This document shows positions 1-14,313 of a stretch of 64,000 nt of DNA, one piece after another. The stretch lies in NCBI GenBank assembly GCA_963969395.1, contig OZ017800.1, forward strand, positions 16,152,479-16,216,478, given 5' to 3'. A model generated the notes under the pieces. It saw only the letters and a list, made by a program, of their open reading frames with translations, ran no database searches and was not told the DNA's origin. Positions within the stretch are counted from its first letter, which is position 1. The number at the start of each line of letters is the position of its first letter. The position numbers were made by a program, and so were the translations under genes. The DNA is from Pseudoscleropodium purum. Lineage: Eukaryota; Streptophyta; Bryopsida; Hypnales; Brachytheciaceae.

Positions 1-1690
1 ACTCTCTCAATTTTTGGTGCATGTGTGTTTTAAGAGCATTTTTGTGATCTATAGGTGTTTTAAATATAAATTGTTAGAGATTAGGGTAGGGAAAGACTAG
101 GAACAATTTGTCAAGTAGATTTTCACTAATTTACGAGAAGAAATGGGCGAAGAATGGAGTTTTTTAAGATCAAATTGGAAGTTGGTTTGGGATGAATGAT
201 GGAAAAAATTAGGTTTTTTTGATGAATGGGTGAAGAAACTTGAAGGTTGTTTTGGTTGCACAGTAACTAAATATTGCTTGAAGGATATGTAGGGAGATTA
301 GAGAAATTTTTGGGGTTTTAGGGTGAAAATGGAATGCAAGAAATGATTAGGATTTCTTTTCACTTTGAATGGATTGAATAGAGAGACTAAAGCCAAAATT
401 TAGGATTTTTTATGGCGTAGAATGGGCTGATTTGGTAGGTTAGTAAAGCAACTTAAACTTTTGTTTGAAAAAAGGGAGGAATAGTCTGAAGATGAAGCAA
501 GGCCCAATGCATTAAAATGCTAGGAAGAGAATACATGGCCAACAATTCCGTCTTCTCATAGTTTTGTTCTTGTCATGCTAATAGATTAGAGAAGCTCCAC
601 CACATACTGAAATGTAGGTGTAACCAGTACTTTCATAGCGAGGCAATGCTTTCAGGCTCTATTGTGTCATTGCAAAAGGCTTTCCCATTCTTTTGGGCAA
701 TGCTATAAGGCTCCATCTATATCATTTTCCAAGTTTTTTTAGCCCACTCAAGAGCTCACACAGCAATTTAGCCCTTTGTCTATGGAGTAATCATTCTCTT
801 TGATGACATCATTGATGATGTAAAACAAGTTGGATAAGATGGTGGTGGGGGGTGAAGCATGGATTGCAATGGGACTTTCTTTGAAGGAGAGACAAAATGA
901 CAAGTTGCTTTGTGAAAACCATTTAAAAGCCTTTCTATATTGATGTGGTAGAGCTACAGCAACTCTTAGAAGTTGATAGGGAAGCTTTTGGGACAAAATT
1001 TTAGGATTCTTTTGAGGAAATTCGAGAAAGAACATGAATTCGAAAGGAATTTATTTTTCCAATTTAGGGTTGGAACTTAGCTAGAATGTGTGTATGTGTG
1101 TATGTGTAGTGCTTGCACATTGGATCACTAGTTGTGGAGATTGTGTCCTTCAAGATTTTCCAACCATTATTTCACCCTTAAAGGACATTATAAGCCCTAT
1201 AAGCATTGTAAAAGTTGAATCTTGAATTTTACATAGTATTTTATTTTAAATTTTTTGAAGTTTGACAAAGAAAATGTAGCTCCAATCATCTATTTTTATT
1301 CCATTCTAATTTTTTTTCCAAAATTGTTAAAATTGTAATTTTTGTGATACTATAAAGATAGCATCTTGGAAGCTCAAAATACACCTTTTTGGAGCTTTTT
1401 CTATCAAATTAATCTTGGTGTGAGCCCAATGAGTACATCAATTACACCATGATATTTGTCACTATTATTTCTATTCTCCTCAAAGAATTCTATTATTTAA
1501 TGCATTTTTTTAATTCCTAGGATTTTTACAAAGAACTTTCTAAAATAAATCATATAAAATTCAATTTGATGTTTTTAATTATGAAAAAAATGAGATTACA
1601 TTTTAGACATACATTTCTACATATAAAAAATACCAAAATTTTGAAATGCAAGTTTTGATGTAGAAATGTAATGAAGTTTGACCAAGCCCG
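1..1690. other. AT-rich noncoding stretch
   Basis: No convincing reading frame, RNA gene or element terminus was seen on either strand. The sequence is AT-rich with short homopolymer runs, typical of decayed plant intergenic DNA. Confidence 0.6.
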
Positions 1691-2508
1691 GACATTTTTA
1701 AGTAAGGGTTAAAACAAACCTCCAGGAGGATCCAGTAAACGCCAAGGCACAAGGCCACGAATTCACGACGAGCTAGCAGCCCAGAGCGTTGAGGGTGTTC
1801 CGAATTGTAAAGCAGCTCCGATCAAGAACCTGGGCGAGAATCAGGATTCCACGAGAATCTGCCGCAGGAAGAACTGGAGAAGAATCCCGTCAAGGGACAA
1901 GGAATTCGAAGGCGAGAATTTGGACAGCAGGAGGGGAGCTACCACCATCAACAGTTAATCCGTAAAGATGACAACAAGAAATTCCGAGGGGCCTGGGTGA
2001 AGGAGGCGACAAAATCAATCGGACCTACAATCCAGCTCAACAACAGGCCGGAAGAATTGAGGTGGGGTCGAGATGAATCGGACAAGATGGCAGCTCAAGG
2101 GCTGAAATTCGACAGCGAGAGTGCAGAAGCAACTCCGAATTGGTAGCAACGACAGCCGGGGAAGATCGTCCGAAATCCCAATCGGAAGGCGTGGATCGGA
2201 ACGGGGAATCACAACGAGGACGCAAGCTGAAACAAGAATCGACAGGGAGAGAATCCGCAGCTCTTGATCGGGTGAGGAGCTGATCGGGACGAACATGAGG
2301 AGCAGATTCTACGCCCGCGAGGCAATTGAGAGCAGCGATTTGAAGAACCGGCGAGCTGACGAAGAGGGATCCAGGGTGATGGAGCTTGGTCGAACTTCAA
2401 GGAGGAGCAGCATGAGGTCGAAGGCCTTGGTGGGGGGCTATTCCACCCTGAAGGTGGAGGCACCAGTAACTGATGAAATAAGCAATCTGGGAGCAGATTC
2501 TGTGTAGA
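1691..2508 (+). pseudogene. GC-rich coding-like relic, unclassified
   Basis: This island stands out sharply from its AT-rich flanks in base composition. Charged, codon-like reading frames run through it on the plus strand but are interrupted and switch frame. The longest ends at a TAG just before 2508 and is rich in Arg, Ser and Glu. I do not recognise a domain. Abrupt composition edges and scattered stops suggest a fragment of a repeat, possibly a retrotransposon leader or gag region, rather than a host gene. No LTR ends or target duplication were found at its borders. Confidence 0.3.
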
Positions 2509-2512
2509 ATGA

Positions 2513-5500
2513 GTTGGTGGATATTTTTCCCATATAGGAAGATAGGAAATATGGAGATTGCTAAATTTTCAGATTTATATTCAGAAAATTGGAATTACAG
2601 TGCATTTCGGGAGGCAAAAGAACTCTTGACCCATAAACAATGTTTAGAGTCTTCCAATTCCGATCATTCAAGACTATACTTTTTGCTTACTACTTTAAGT
2701 AATGTGTCATGACCTTATGAGTCCCAACCTTGAAAAGGACACCCTAAACAAATTCCAAACTTGAAAGTTGGCTAAGGTTGGAAATAGCACACCCTCCAGG
2801 TTGGATATTGGATGTGGTTGGTTATTGGTGCCTCTACCTTAGTTTATCTTGTGCTTTTCCGTGGTTTGGTCTTTTGTTTTGTTGGTCCTTGGCTCAATTG
2901 GAAACTACTAATATAGGTTAGGCCATAGTATGCATAGTTGTAGGATTGCTAGCGTACAAGCCTGTGAACATGAATCAACTATGCAACGTCACAAGGCTTG
3001 CTACCCCGGTAGCTCAAGCAATCAAAAAAGGGTCTGAACCAATCATGCAATGCCATGTGGCATGCCACCCCAATAGCTCAAGCAATTGATTGAGGGATCT
3101 AAGCCAATCATGGAGCGCCACATGGCAGTCGGACAAAAAAGGAGGAGGACCAATGTGCCATTGGCCAGTTTGTGGCCTGCAACCGTGAGTAGGCTCAGTT
3201 TGTGAATTGGCTTTGGTCTATGAGTAGGGTCGATCTATGACTAGACTTTGGCTTGTGAGTTGGATTTTAACTTGTGCTTCAATCTAGGGACAACAGGTCC
3301 TCCAAGATCCCCCCACTCTCATATTTTTTTGGAAAAAAACCTAATTGCTCACATAAACAAAAAAAACTTGTCTCTTGACATTCAAGTAAGTAAAGTCAAC
3401 TAATACTTAGAACTAGAGTAGGATTAGAAGAAGGTAGAATAGAATAGTCAAAAAATTACTTATATGTCTTGCCAAAACTAGTTAGAAGAAGTGTCAAAAC
3501 AATAAAAAAAACTAGAACATCTCTCACAAATAGGGCTTCCAAACTCAAAACACAATTGAGAGAGATGGAAGGATTTTGTGGTAGTTGAGGTATAATTTGG
3601 GAGATTGAGTAGGATTATAGAAAATCTTTGCAATTAATTAGGACCATTCAAAATAAGATAGAGATAGAATTGGCTCTTAGGAGCACTTGGGAATTTCAAA
3701 AGTCAATTATTGCTTGATGGTTGACCTCTAAGTCCGAGGTCAATTTTGGAATATAAATAATTGAGTTGAATAGTGTTAGAATAGAAGTAGAAAGAAAAAG
3801 AAGGGGAAGTAGAAATTTGTATTAAATACTATTTTTTAACTTGCGAGCAAAAATCTAAGACAATTGCAGAAATGGCCAACAACAGGGAATTTGAAGGAGT
3901 CTTCAACCATCTCTTGGATGAAGCAAATCACAAGGTAAATGTCTAATTAGTTTAATTTCTATTCTCATTCCTTTTCTAGTTACTTCTACAACCTAGCCGA
4001 ATTAGAAGTACCATTCAGGCCCTTAGTATTAGATTTTTCCACAATACAATACAAAAAACTTATAGGTCTTATCTAGAGGTTTCTAGAAACATATCATGCA
4101 AAGAATTTGGAGCTAAAATGAGCAAGATATGAATGGATGAAATTTAGGAATTGTAGTGGATGACGATTAGTATAAATCACCCAATAAGGATGAAATTGGA
4201 AACTTAGATAGTAATAAAAATTCAAAAGATAAAGTGAAATCCTAAGTAAAATTTGAATTGTAGATTGCTAGAAATTAGTGGATGAAGTTTAAAAGACCTC
4301 TACAAGGCCAAACTTCATCCGTGCATAACTTCCACTTGGAAACTTGTATGGAAGTGGATTTTATGTTTTTAGAAATGGCATAAGGTCTTTTTTCACCTTT
4401 GAAGTTTGAATTTAGATTGTCTTTACTTCTACTCCAAAACCACCGAGATTCAATTAACTACAAAGGTAGGGGTAATTAGCAAATATTGTGGCTAAGGTAT
4501 TAGTTAAATTGAAAGCTATATATGTTTAGGAGTTAGGAAAAGATCCATGGCTTGGAAGGCACAATGGATTGACCCTAGACAGACCTAGGGCAATTTTTAA
4601 CTAAAACTTACAAGAACTTGATTGTGCTCGTTATTTACCAAGGGTGGGTAAATAAGCATTGACAGTCATTACTTGATTGGATTGCATTGACAAGTTCAAT
4701 AGAAAAAATTGTCAATTATAGTCTCTTTATTGTTCAATGATCGTTAATAAGGCTCGCATTTCAATTTTTTTGCAAATGTAATTGCACATACCACCTAGTG
4801 GCCTTGTGGTATTTTAAAGGTTAAGCAATGATTATTGTTTGACATAAAATATAATTTTTACACCAATTTTTTTTATTATAATCAAAATTATAAAATTGAA
4901 TGCTTAAAATCAATCTTTTAAATTTAAAATAAAACCTAGGCAAGCAATTTAAATATACATATTTATAAGTCAAAGATATTATTAGAAAAATTGAAGTCTA
5001 ATTCAATAGAGAAATAAAGTCAAGCATGTTGATTAGGATAATTGATTAGGATAGCTTGATTTGGATATAAATCAACATTTATTTATTGATACTTGCTAAG
5101 TCAACATTTATTTCTCTGTGAGAATACCATATCATTTGTAAGCATTTATGTAAACTTTATGTCAAAATTGAATGTCTTTTAGAAAAAGTCTTATAATGCA
5201 TATATATTCAAAATTTCCAAATGTACATAAATTATTGTTTGGAAATGTACAATTATCAATAGAAAGCAAAGTCTACATGACAGGGATTTTGAAAATGTAA
5301 AAGATTGTAAAATGTACCACTAGGTATTGGCATCATTATATCATATAAAAATTTATATATTTAAGAAATATAAATCAAAGAGGAGTTTTCATTCCAAGAG
5401 GAATTTAATCTACAAAGGATTGGGCAAGAAATTTTAAGAGAAACAATCTAAAATTGCCATTTTAAGTACATTATCTAAAATTCAAGATAAAAAACTTTAT

Positions 5501-8500
5501 ATGGAACTTTGATTGTACAAAAGTGTAGTAGACTAGTATGATAAAGTGTTAAAAAAACTTTAGCTTAATTGACCATGTCGATTGAAAGATAACAGTGTTT
5601 GATATGATTGTAAGACATCAGAGGATTTTTAGGGGTTGGGAAGGTTGTTTCAAGGTTGTTCCCATTGTTGTTCCCCTAGCAGTCAAGGAATGGCCATTGT
5701 CGGATTTTAAAAGAAAAATTGAAAATGAAAAAAAAAATTGAAAAAAAAATTCATTTAAAATTTATTTTTTAATGATGTGGCAGTCACTGTGCTACATCAA
5801 GTAGTAGGTGTAGCAAGTTCCTAGGGTTTAAAAATTTTAGGATACTTGCAGCCCTCCAATGCAACAAAAAATCTTCTAATGCTTTTTATCATTTTTGCAC
5901 ATAGTCAACAAACCTTTGGGTACTCTTGGAAAAATATTTTTTCTCTTGATGAATTTGTGTTTCTCCACCAAATTGGAGTTTTAGATCTTATTAGGTATAT
6001 TCATGCAAAATTTCAAGACGCAAGTATGGAGTCTAACTTATTCTATATCATCCTACAAAACAACAAGGTTAAGTGAACTAGCAATAATCACTAGTCATTA
6101 TTTTGATGATTTCTTATGCAATAGAAAATTTTTTATTCAAATTCCAAATAGTGAATGTTAATATTGTCAATATGCCCAAATAGCATGGAATAAATTCCAA
6201 TTGATTTTAGCCCCTATTTTGAGTGCAAAAAGATTCAAGATCCCTTTTGCTCCATTAAAATTTTCAATGAAACCTTTGAACTACATATTAGTATCATTTG
6301 CAAAGTCAATTATTATAGAGCATTGTAAAAGGATAAACATACACTCTTTTGTAGTTGAATGATAAGAAGTTTTGGTACAAGAACTTGCAAAAATAAGCAT
6401 GCATCTTTAAGTTGATATATAATCAGGTCAAGTTTAGACAACATGTTTGTCAAATTGAACTTCATTTTATCACAAGATAAAACCAAAATTCTTTGCCCAA
6501 AAATTTTGAGGATAAAAAACTTGGAATTGTAGCTTCGGGGGGAGGGGGCAGTGAGTTGTATAAATAAAATACTACGTGTGAACAAATGATAGGGTGCCTA
6601 AAAAACATTTGAGATAAAAATTATAATTTGTTTTTTTATACTATAGGATACAAAAATGCCATGCCATGTCTTCAAACTACTATAGGGTATAGAAAAATAG
6701 GTTCAATTAGAAAAAATTAGACCTAGGTTACCCCCCTTTTTCTTCTTCTTTTTGGCCAAAAGTATTAAATGTTGGTGCTTCGTGAGTGGCATATTCAAAG
6801 TGTTTAATAATTTTATAGATTTTACTAATATCTACAAAAGACATTGGCTTTGTGGTCTTAACATGTTCAAATCTTCAATTTTCAAAATGGATTAGTTGAT
6901 ATCATGTAGTACCACATTTTATTTGACATTATCCAAACTTAACCCACTACATTCACTTATATAGATTTTGTACTAGAAACTCTCAAAATGCCACTACATA
7001 AGTGCATTTATGTTGTTTTAGGGTTCTGGTTTAGATTACAAATCCCATTTACTAATTTCAATTAGAAAGGTGTTGAATTTCATTGGGGTTGGTAAAAAAA
7101 ATGGAATAAAAAAAACTACCATGGAAAGAAAAATTTATAGTAATATCATATATGATATATTCATAGCATTTGGAAATTGAAATTAGTGTATGCTTCCTTT
7201 TTAATGATGCAAATGAGAAAATTATATAATCATAGAGTGCCAAAAAAATAGTAGACGAATTGAAAAGTAATACCCTCCTATAAATTAATGGATGTTTGCA
7301 TGTGTATCCTTATGTTTTTCACGAACTACACCCCCCGAGTGTGGCTTTGCAACAACAATGACGTTGGAGGAGATTAAAAAAGATTCCATGGTAATAAGCT
7401 CTATCAATGGCTAATGGTGTTGATTTTTGCAATAAGAAATGGGTCTTGTGATGAAAACAAATAATTTTTTATGGTCATGGAAGATAATTATTAAGAATTG
7501 GAATCATCGTGGTTTTGGATCTTCCCACAATGAGTGCCAATCAATTTGAACAATGTTCTAGAGAAGGAAATATTGGTCCACTCCGTCTATTCAAAATACA
7601 ATTATTAAATTGCTTCAAATTTATGTTAATCATTCACCCTAAACTTTAGAACATCCACATTTTGAACAATGGATATAACAAAAATGTCATTGCTTGCATA
7701 GAAAATCAATTTTCATGCATTCCATTTTTTTGTAGGATCTTGGACAAGTTTTGCACACATTGTAGAAGATTTGAGGGTTAAAACATGAAGCCCATATTTT
7801 CATTAATGCAATTAGTAGAGACATATAAGAAATTTTGCAAATTTTTGGGTGCTTGAGACCATTTGCAATGACAAATATTTTTTTTTCATGGCTAAATTCA
7901 AGTAGGTTAGAATATGGTGGAATTATCCATTCCAATGTTGAACGTTGCCAAATTGAAAAAAATGAAATGTTCTATTTTAAATGAATTGGTAAAAAATAAG
8001 ATACGTCATGTACAAATTCCTTGACATTTCATCCACAAGAAATAGTAAATGTTTAGGAGTTTGCAAGTAGAGAATGCCTCATGACATCCTTTTGGTGTTT
8101 TTGTTTTTTTTATTAATTTTGTATACTCTAAGAAATAGAAATAAAGGATCTTATGTCTTTAGAAGGGACATAACCAAAGTAAGCATATAATTTTGGAGGC
8201 AAAAAGTTGTACCAGCATTTGAACAAAAAAACCTGGCATACTCTAGTAGTTTTGTCATTCATTTTGAAGAGCAATTGGAAAAATGAGCTATTGACTTCCC
8301 AACTCTAAGTTTATTTGTTATGTAGTGTAGTGACTTTCATTGCAAGATCAATCTATATTTTGATAAAGTTCAAGTGCAAACCACCAATAATTTAGTAGAA
8401 TAGCAATAATTGCTTCTATAGTTCTATGAACACAAAATTTTTGGTAATTTTTAGATACATTCAATTGTATCAAAAGATTCTACAATTGAGTTTTTGTGTA

Positions 8501-9500
8501 AGTAATGAGGCAATTGACCATCAAAGTCAACTAAAAATAAAACATAATCAAACCTTATAATCTTTACATCAAAACGAGATTTTTCTCATTTAAGATTATT
8601 ATTGATCACTAAGTTGCTATTGCAACATATCAAATAGTGACTTTGTTTACAATCATCAAGTGAACAATTTTTCAATTGATAAAATAGTTATTTTAGCAAA
8701 TTTATAATCTCTTTCTTGTTACCTAATGAATCAATGCATTTAAGAATTAAGTATGAAATAGTCCAAATTCCAAAATTATAAAGATATATTATATAAAACA
8801 ATTGAGAAGAAAAATTTAGTGATGGTTTTAAAGCAAAAATTGCAAAAATTGCAAACATCCCAAAGGTGAAAACATTAAAAAAACATCTATAGACCCATTC
8901 CTAACAAATAGACTGCTTCTAAATGTTTCTCCAAAAGTGAAACTAAACCATTTCTATACTTAATTGTAATCAATTTAATAGCTTATTTTCTAGATTTTGA
9001 TTTTATGACTTGCCCATGTAATGGTTTTAGTGGTCTAAAGAGCTTCCATTCTAAAAATTTATAGTAATTACATGTTTTATCCATTTTTTTTTTTCAATTC
9101 ATGATTATCAATTGCTAATGTTACCTAAATGCTTTAAAATTTTTTTTTATTGAACAAGTGTTTCTAACTATACTAAATTATTTATATCAATAATTTTTGG
9201 AATTTTCACCTTAGATCATATCCATAAAATTAGATCTAAAAATATTTAATAATCATTTTTAATTAAATTAAAAATTAAAAATTCTATCTAAAATTGATTA
9301 CAGATTCATTGTGATTATTGTTCACAAGAGATTTTGTCCAATTAAGTTCAAAATGTTACCTTCTAATTATAGTGATTTTAATAGGATTTTAAAAATTATA
9401 TTAGTTGCATTATTATTAAAAATAGGAGAGTTACTTTTTGAGGTCAAACATATGTGCATCCCTTGAACTATAGAGTGTTTGAAAAAAAAGTTATAACATT
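2513..9500. other. Long AT-rich noncoding region
   Basis: About 7 kb without a supportable gene. Short open stretches exist on both strands, but their composition follows the AT-rich background and none shows a domain. Poly-A and poly-T runs are frequent. A weak tandem repeat near 3 kb is listed separately. Confidence 0.55.
2965..3127. repeat. Imperfect ~70-bp tandem repeat
   Basis: Two and a half diverged units share the pattern ATCATGCAATGCCA followed by CACCCCAATAGCTCAAGCAA. The copies differ at many positions, so this is an old local duplication. Confidence 0.35.
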
Positions 9501-11026
9501 AGAACAAAACTGAGGCCTGAAAAGGGCCGTCTTAGCAATGTTCACAAACTAGTTTAGGTCTATGATTACCATGTTCTTGAATGTTGTGAACACCAAAGAA
9601 TGAGTTCGAATGTGGCCATAGTGCTCTATTTTGCGCCAGTTATTCAATATTGAAGCCTACAATTCTGATACTAGTGCCAAATTTTCCTTGTGATAATTTC
9701 TAATTTCTGACTCTCTTCCATTAGGTGGCCACACTTCTGACATATTTGTGCTCTGACACACTTTAATTGAACCACATTGATTTTTTAGTAACAACTTTTC
9801 CAAATGTGCAATGCAATTCCTTACGTGGCTTCAAAGTACTAAAAGAAGGTTGCAATATTGATAGAGTGTCTGGTACTCCTTGACTAGATTAGAAATTTTT
9901 TAATTTTTGCATGACAAGAGCATCACTTTGCTGCCACAACTATTCTTCTAAAGCGTGCCACAAAAGCAAAACTCCACGTTAAGGTGATGCAATAATAGGT
10001 AAAATTGAAATAGAAGACATTTTCATTTATGATCTCTTCTAAAACCACTTCTCGACAAAGTGCGGACTAACAAGTGATATACATGATTAGTCTACCCAAA
10101 CCACCAATTGTTCACGATTTCTCCTCAATCATCTAATTTCTTGATGATCTCTACCTACGAATTGGTTTTTGGAGTGCATTCGGCAGTTGAGCTTTTGCAT
10201 CTAGATTTAAAAACATCATCAGACTAGCTATTGTGCTTTACATGCTAAGTTCTGAGAGAAACTATAGTCGAAGATAGTGAAGGACATTGCGATTGTCGAC
10301 TTCGGAGTCCAAAAGGAATGCAGTGACTCTATTTCTATCAATCATTGGGAACAATAGTAGTGTGTGTGTCCAACAATCAAGGGACCAAGAGCTTCAATCC
10401 ATTCAATTCAAATTCTTTTTCACCCTACTATCAAAGTGTATATAGTGTGTGAGAGAATGGATCTTATCTTCTATCAAGCATCATATACTCAACATTGTGA
10501 AGGGCCCATATGCATTTCAAACGCTAGCTTCAAATTCTTAATTATTGTGTGATTGTAGGACAATAGTAAGTTAGACATGCTATTGGAGGCAAAGTGCTTG
10601 CTTTGTTGGAGCTATTGGTTGCTCATTTTGTCTACCTTGTCCGTATTAATCTCTATGAAATGTAATATGGTGTTAATCTCTATAATATGGTATGTTGCTT
10701 TTTTTCTTTACATTCTCTATGCATACTATTTTTGTGGATTTGTTCATCGTGGTGTTATTTTCTTAATGCACATGACTGTAGAAAGAAGAGTGAACAAATG
10801 AGAGGGCTCACTATAGGTGTTCAATACTGTTGGCTTTCAATGAAGTGTGCAAACAAAGAGTTCTGTAAGAGTAACTAATTACAACAAATTATGTGACTAC
10901 CTTTCAGGATTTTAAGTGTACACTAACTTCTCCTATTTAAATTGATCTAATGCTGAAATTGTTCACTACAAACAAGAGTTGTACTTTCAAACTTTGTTGA
11001 TTTGGGCACAACCTAGTATTTCATAA
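9501..11026. other. AT-rich flank upstream of gene H
   Basis: No domain-bearing frame was recognised. Short frames near 10.4-10.9 kb have no features of note. Upstream exons or the terminus of the element that carried gene H could lie here but could not be identified. Confidence 0.4.
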
Positions 11027-12457
11027 GTGGTGAAGATAATGCCAGAAAGTCAAGACTTGTACAAGGTACAAGCAAGAGTGGCAAGCAAATACAAACCACT
11101 CATAATTTGTGGGCATCCTCTTCATGAACAACCTTCAAAACTCAGTTCCCCAGAGAAACGCAAGGTAGGTGCAATAAATCTTGACCTCTGGCTTAATGGA
11201 TCCATTTACCTAATAGACACAGTTACCCAAAGGCATCTTGCATTTCAATCATTGCCAGATTTATTGGAATTTGTTGGTGATGGGGAGAGGGGTTTACTTG
11301 GGTACGTCAAGAATTTGCAAAATTCTTCGAGAAGCACATCACAGTTAGTGTAGCAAAGGGACACGGAGATTTTCATATTGCGAGACCGCATTGACGACTT
11401 GATGAAATCTTTTGGCAAAGACCACAACAACTTCGAGATTCGCAGAGTGCAAGAAGTTTCACTTCTGCAATCAGAAATTTGCTATCTTCAAAATCAAGTT
11501 GCTCAATTAAACCAATTCATCTGTCTCTTATCAGAAGATCACATCAATAGCACTAACAAGCTCCGTCATGAAAGACAGGCCCTGGACGTTTTGCATGTAC
11601 AGTTGGAGAATTTGCAGGATGTCAATGAACAAGAAATCCAACATTTACGAAAGCAACACAAGCAGGAATTGGTTGTCCTCAATGACAATTTAAGTGGAGC
11701 ATTGTATAGCGTTTATAAACTAGAAGAAAAAATTCAAAGGATGAAAAAGACATCATTTGGGTACAAAAGTCAAGTCAGACCTTGGAAAAACATTATGTTG
11801 CTCTCTAAATCTAGAGGCCAAGGAAAGGCTTCCCATAGACTTGCAAGAACTTTCCTCAATCCAACTACGAGCATGAGGATCCAAAATCAAAATTTCACAT
11901 CATGCTCTCGTAAACGCCTCTGTGGAGGCATTGAAGAGCAAGCTGCAACAGGAAAAATGTTTGCACGACTTCTAACAAAAAAAGAGTTGTAGTCTCTCAT
12001 TGAAGTGCCAGCACTAAGTGATGCAAGAATGCAAATAGCAAATTCCTACCTAAACAAGATTGGTGATTCCGTTGGTTCTCACCAGATCCTCCAGACTTGC
12101 GATGAAGTTGGCATTATTCAAAAAGGGTATTTGGCAATCTATAAGAAATTCAAATTAGGATTGTGGTTTGTTGGAAAGAACCTCAGATTGGGATGCCTCC
12201 CCAATCCTTACAAGGTCTCTAATCTTTAGGTCCAAACGATTTCAAAACTGTCAGAGCTCATAGGGAATTTTTATACCACTGACATGGAAGTAGAAGTTCT
12301 ACAAAAGAACAAGGTCACTCAAAGACTACACTTGAATGAATTCAATACTTTTTTCACTGACGTGGAGGCTGTGCAGTGCAGCATGGTCAAGTTGTATGGG
12401 ATCACTTCTACAAGTATGACTAAAACTTCAATGATCTCAAAAGTTATACAAAACTAA
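11027..12457 (+). pseudogene. Gene H, 5' part: coiled-coil region of a decayed transposase-like gene
   Basis: One plus-strand frame of about 476 codons runs through this span, broken only by TAG codons at 11351, 11990 and 12227, and ends at TAA 12455. The first in-frame ATG is at 11039. The middle (about 11378-11760) is rich in Leu, Gln, Glu and Lys with heptad-like spacing and should form a coiled coil. The frame number is the same as in the next segment (13844-14270), which carries a transposase-like motif, so I read them as parts of one gene separated by an intron-like stretch. All three stops are one C-to-T change from CAG. No domain name is assigned here. The link to a transposase rests on shared frame and order. 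Confidence 0.45.
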
Positions 12458-13843
12458 TTTGAATGATAATTAATTTTGTTGCACTACTAAAAGTTCAATC
12501 CATATTTTGTCATTGATCTCATCTTCTTCAATTCTAGATTCAATGTGTATATTATAGTGAACATTGCAAATGCTTAGTCCCCCAAAATAGTTTAAAGTAT
12601 TCATTTTATCTTCAAGAAGGATGTCACTCCAAAACGTGTATTACACATTTCGTATTTCAATACTTTCAGAAACATGAACTTAAAAGTCCTAGGTTTCCTT
12701 TAAATCTCCTGTTGTCCTAGAAAGACTATCCAACTTCAAGGTATCAATCTGTAGGAGAAAATCTTGACATGAGTTTTTTAAAAGACTCTCCAAAATTACA
12801 CATCATTGGTTTGACTTCATGTTACTGAATCTACGCTGTGCCTCAGGTTATCTTTAAATTCTAGTTTGTTGTTGAAATTTGAACTCAACTAATTGAAAAT
12901 CAGAACATCATCTCATAAATTAAAATAAAACTTAAATTATACTTACAGTAATCCAGTCTCCCATACAATCTTCAAGAGCTTCATCATATCCCAATGATAT
13001 AAAATTATGTAAGGCATAATGTTCACTTCGACTAGCTGGTTCAGAAGTGTATCATAGTTTTTGAATTATTTCCAAATTAGTTTAATGACTACATGTGCAC
13101 TAATTGATACAACAATAAACATTAAAACATTGTATACAACTAAATTGTAAACATATTTTTAATTAGATTGCTAATACTACAATCAGTAATAATGTGCAGT
13201 AGAATTCATAGTTGGATAATGACATTTTTTATGAATGCCATAGCATCAATGGAAGGATATGAACACAGGCTGAGCTATTGAACTTTAAAGTCTTCAGTTT
13301 CCCTTCTCGGGCCTTGCATTGTTTGGCTTCAATATACTGACTTGCAGTAGAAAATACAAATAAGTGGGAGTTAGATAAAATACCTATCTTGTCACCTCAG
13401 ACTCTTAGATTTATGGTATGTATTGATGACATATGCAATTCAAAAGTGACAATGTCATATACTTGTAAGCAACACTTATTAGCTTTCCTGAAATCCTATG
13501 GAGTAATACAATACCTAACAATGAAAATTTTAAAGGAAATTGACTACACTTGCATGTATGACTAATCCTTTCCTATGCAGAAATAAATGGCAGTCTTCTT
13601 ATCTTCATTTTGAAGATGGATGAAGTTGAAGTGGTCAATAAGCAAAAGATGGAACGACTTAATATCACAATAATGAATAGAACACTAGACCCTACTATAA
13701 TAGAAGATTGAAGAATATTTCTCTGTACAAGCTGAAAGAGAAATTTGTCCGATCGGATGCTTTTAGATTCCAAAAGAAAATTTTAACATTCTATCAGCAG
13801 TTTTAAAAAAACTACTATTCTTTCAATCATCTAATCTCAAAAC
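12458..13843 (+). other. Intron-like or decayed AT-rich stretch within gene H
   Basis: AT-rich sequence without a sustained frame, lying between two gene H segments that are in the same frame. A few coding-like fragments near 13.6-13.8 kb may be decayed exon sequence. An intron is the simplest reading, but splice sites cannot be fixed by eye. Confidence 0.35.
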
Positions 13844-14270
13844 AATGGCCAAATATTAGTTGTTGATGGAATTGGAGACTTCCAAGTGTAGTGGCATTTA
13901 TCAGGTGACATGAAAACTATCAAAGCTCTATATGGACTTGGAAATGGAGCAAATGGACCTCATTGTTGCATATATTGCAACCAAAAGAAGACCAAAGAGA
14001 GAATTGTATCAGCACCATAAGCTATAGCAGTTGTCCAAAAAAGAACCGCAACTTGGAGTGGTGGTCTATTTGCAAAAAATGTGACAGCAAGACCTGTTTT
14101 AGACCCTATAAGCTTGGCACGGTGGCATCCTATTTTCTCCATTCTATTAGATTGAGTTCATATTTTTACATTGCATGGGTTCAATCAAATTTGTAAAAAA
14201 CTTCTACATATGCATTTCCAATTTGTTTGGACAATTCGTAATCTCAAGGTCTAGAGAGCTGCTATTGAGG
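13844..14270 (+). pseudogene. Gene H, middle part: DDE-transposase-like motif with adjacent CxYC
   Basis: This frame contains a LSGDMK motif followed by GLGNGANG and a Cys-Ile-Tyr-Cys pair. The arrangement (Gly-Asp, then a Gly-Ala stretch, then C-x-x-C) resembles the second-Asp region of large eukaryotic transposase-like proteins as I remember them. Further on, an Arg/Val-His-x-Phe-Thr-Leu-His stretch fits the same family. Stops are TAG 13889, TAA 14018, TGA 14153 and TAG 14252. The frame is cut at 14270 by the large transposon and resumes at 34973 in register. The family assignment is inference. That this is a decayed mobile-element gene rather than a host gene is likely. Confidence 0.45.
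14263..14270. repeat. Left 8-bp target duplication (TATTGAGG)
   Basis: Identical to the 8 bp at 34965-34972 and directly abutting the CAGGGTTGACA terminus. Eight-bp duplications are typical of hAT, P and KDZ-type DNA transposons. Confidence 0.93.
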
Positions 14271-14313
14271 CAGGGTTGACATGACGTCCAGACGTCCGGA
14301 CGCGGACGCTGTG
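14271..14313. repeat. Left terminal inverted repeat of the large transposon, outer 43 bp
   Basis: It starts CAGGGTTGACA, matched in inverted form at 34954-34964. The inner motif CCAGACGTCCGGACGC also recurs inverted at the right end. The rest of the left end resumes at 23283, because an LTR retrotransposon sits in between. Confidence 0.88.
14309..14313. repeat. Target duplication of the Ty3 element (CTGTG)
   Basis: It pairs with CTATG at 23278-23282. The single mismatch is a transition, consistent with mutation after insertion. Confidence 0.75.
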
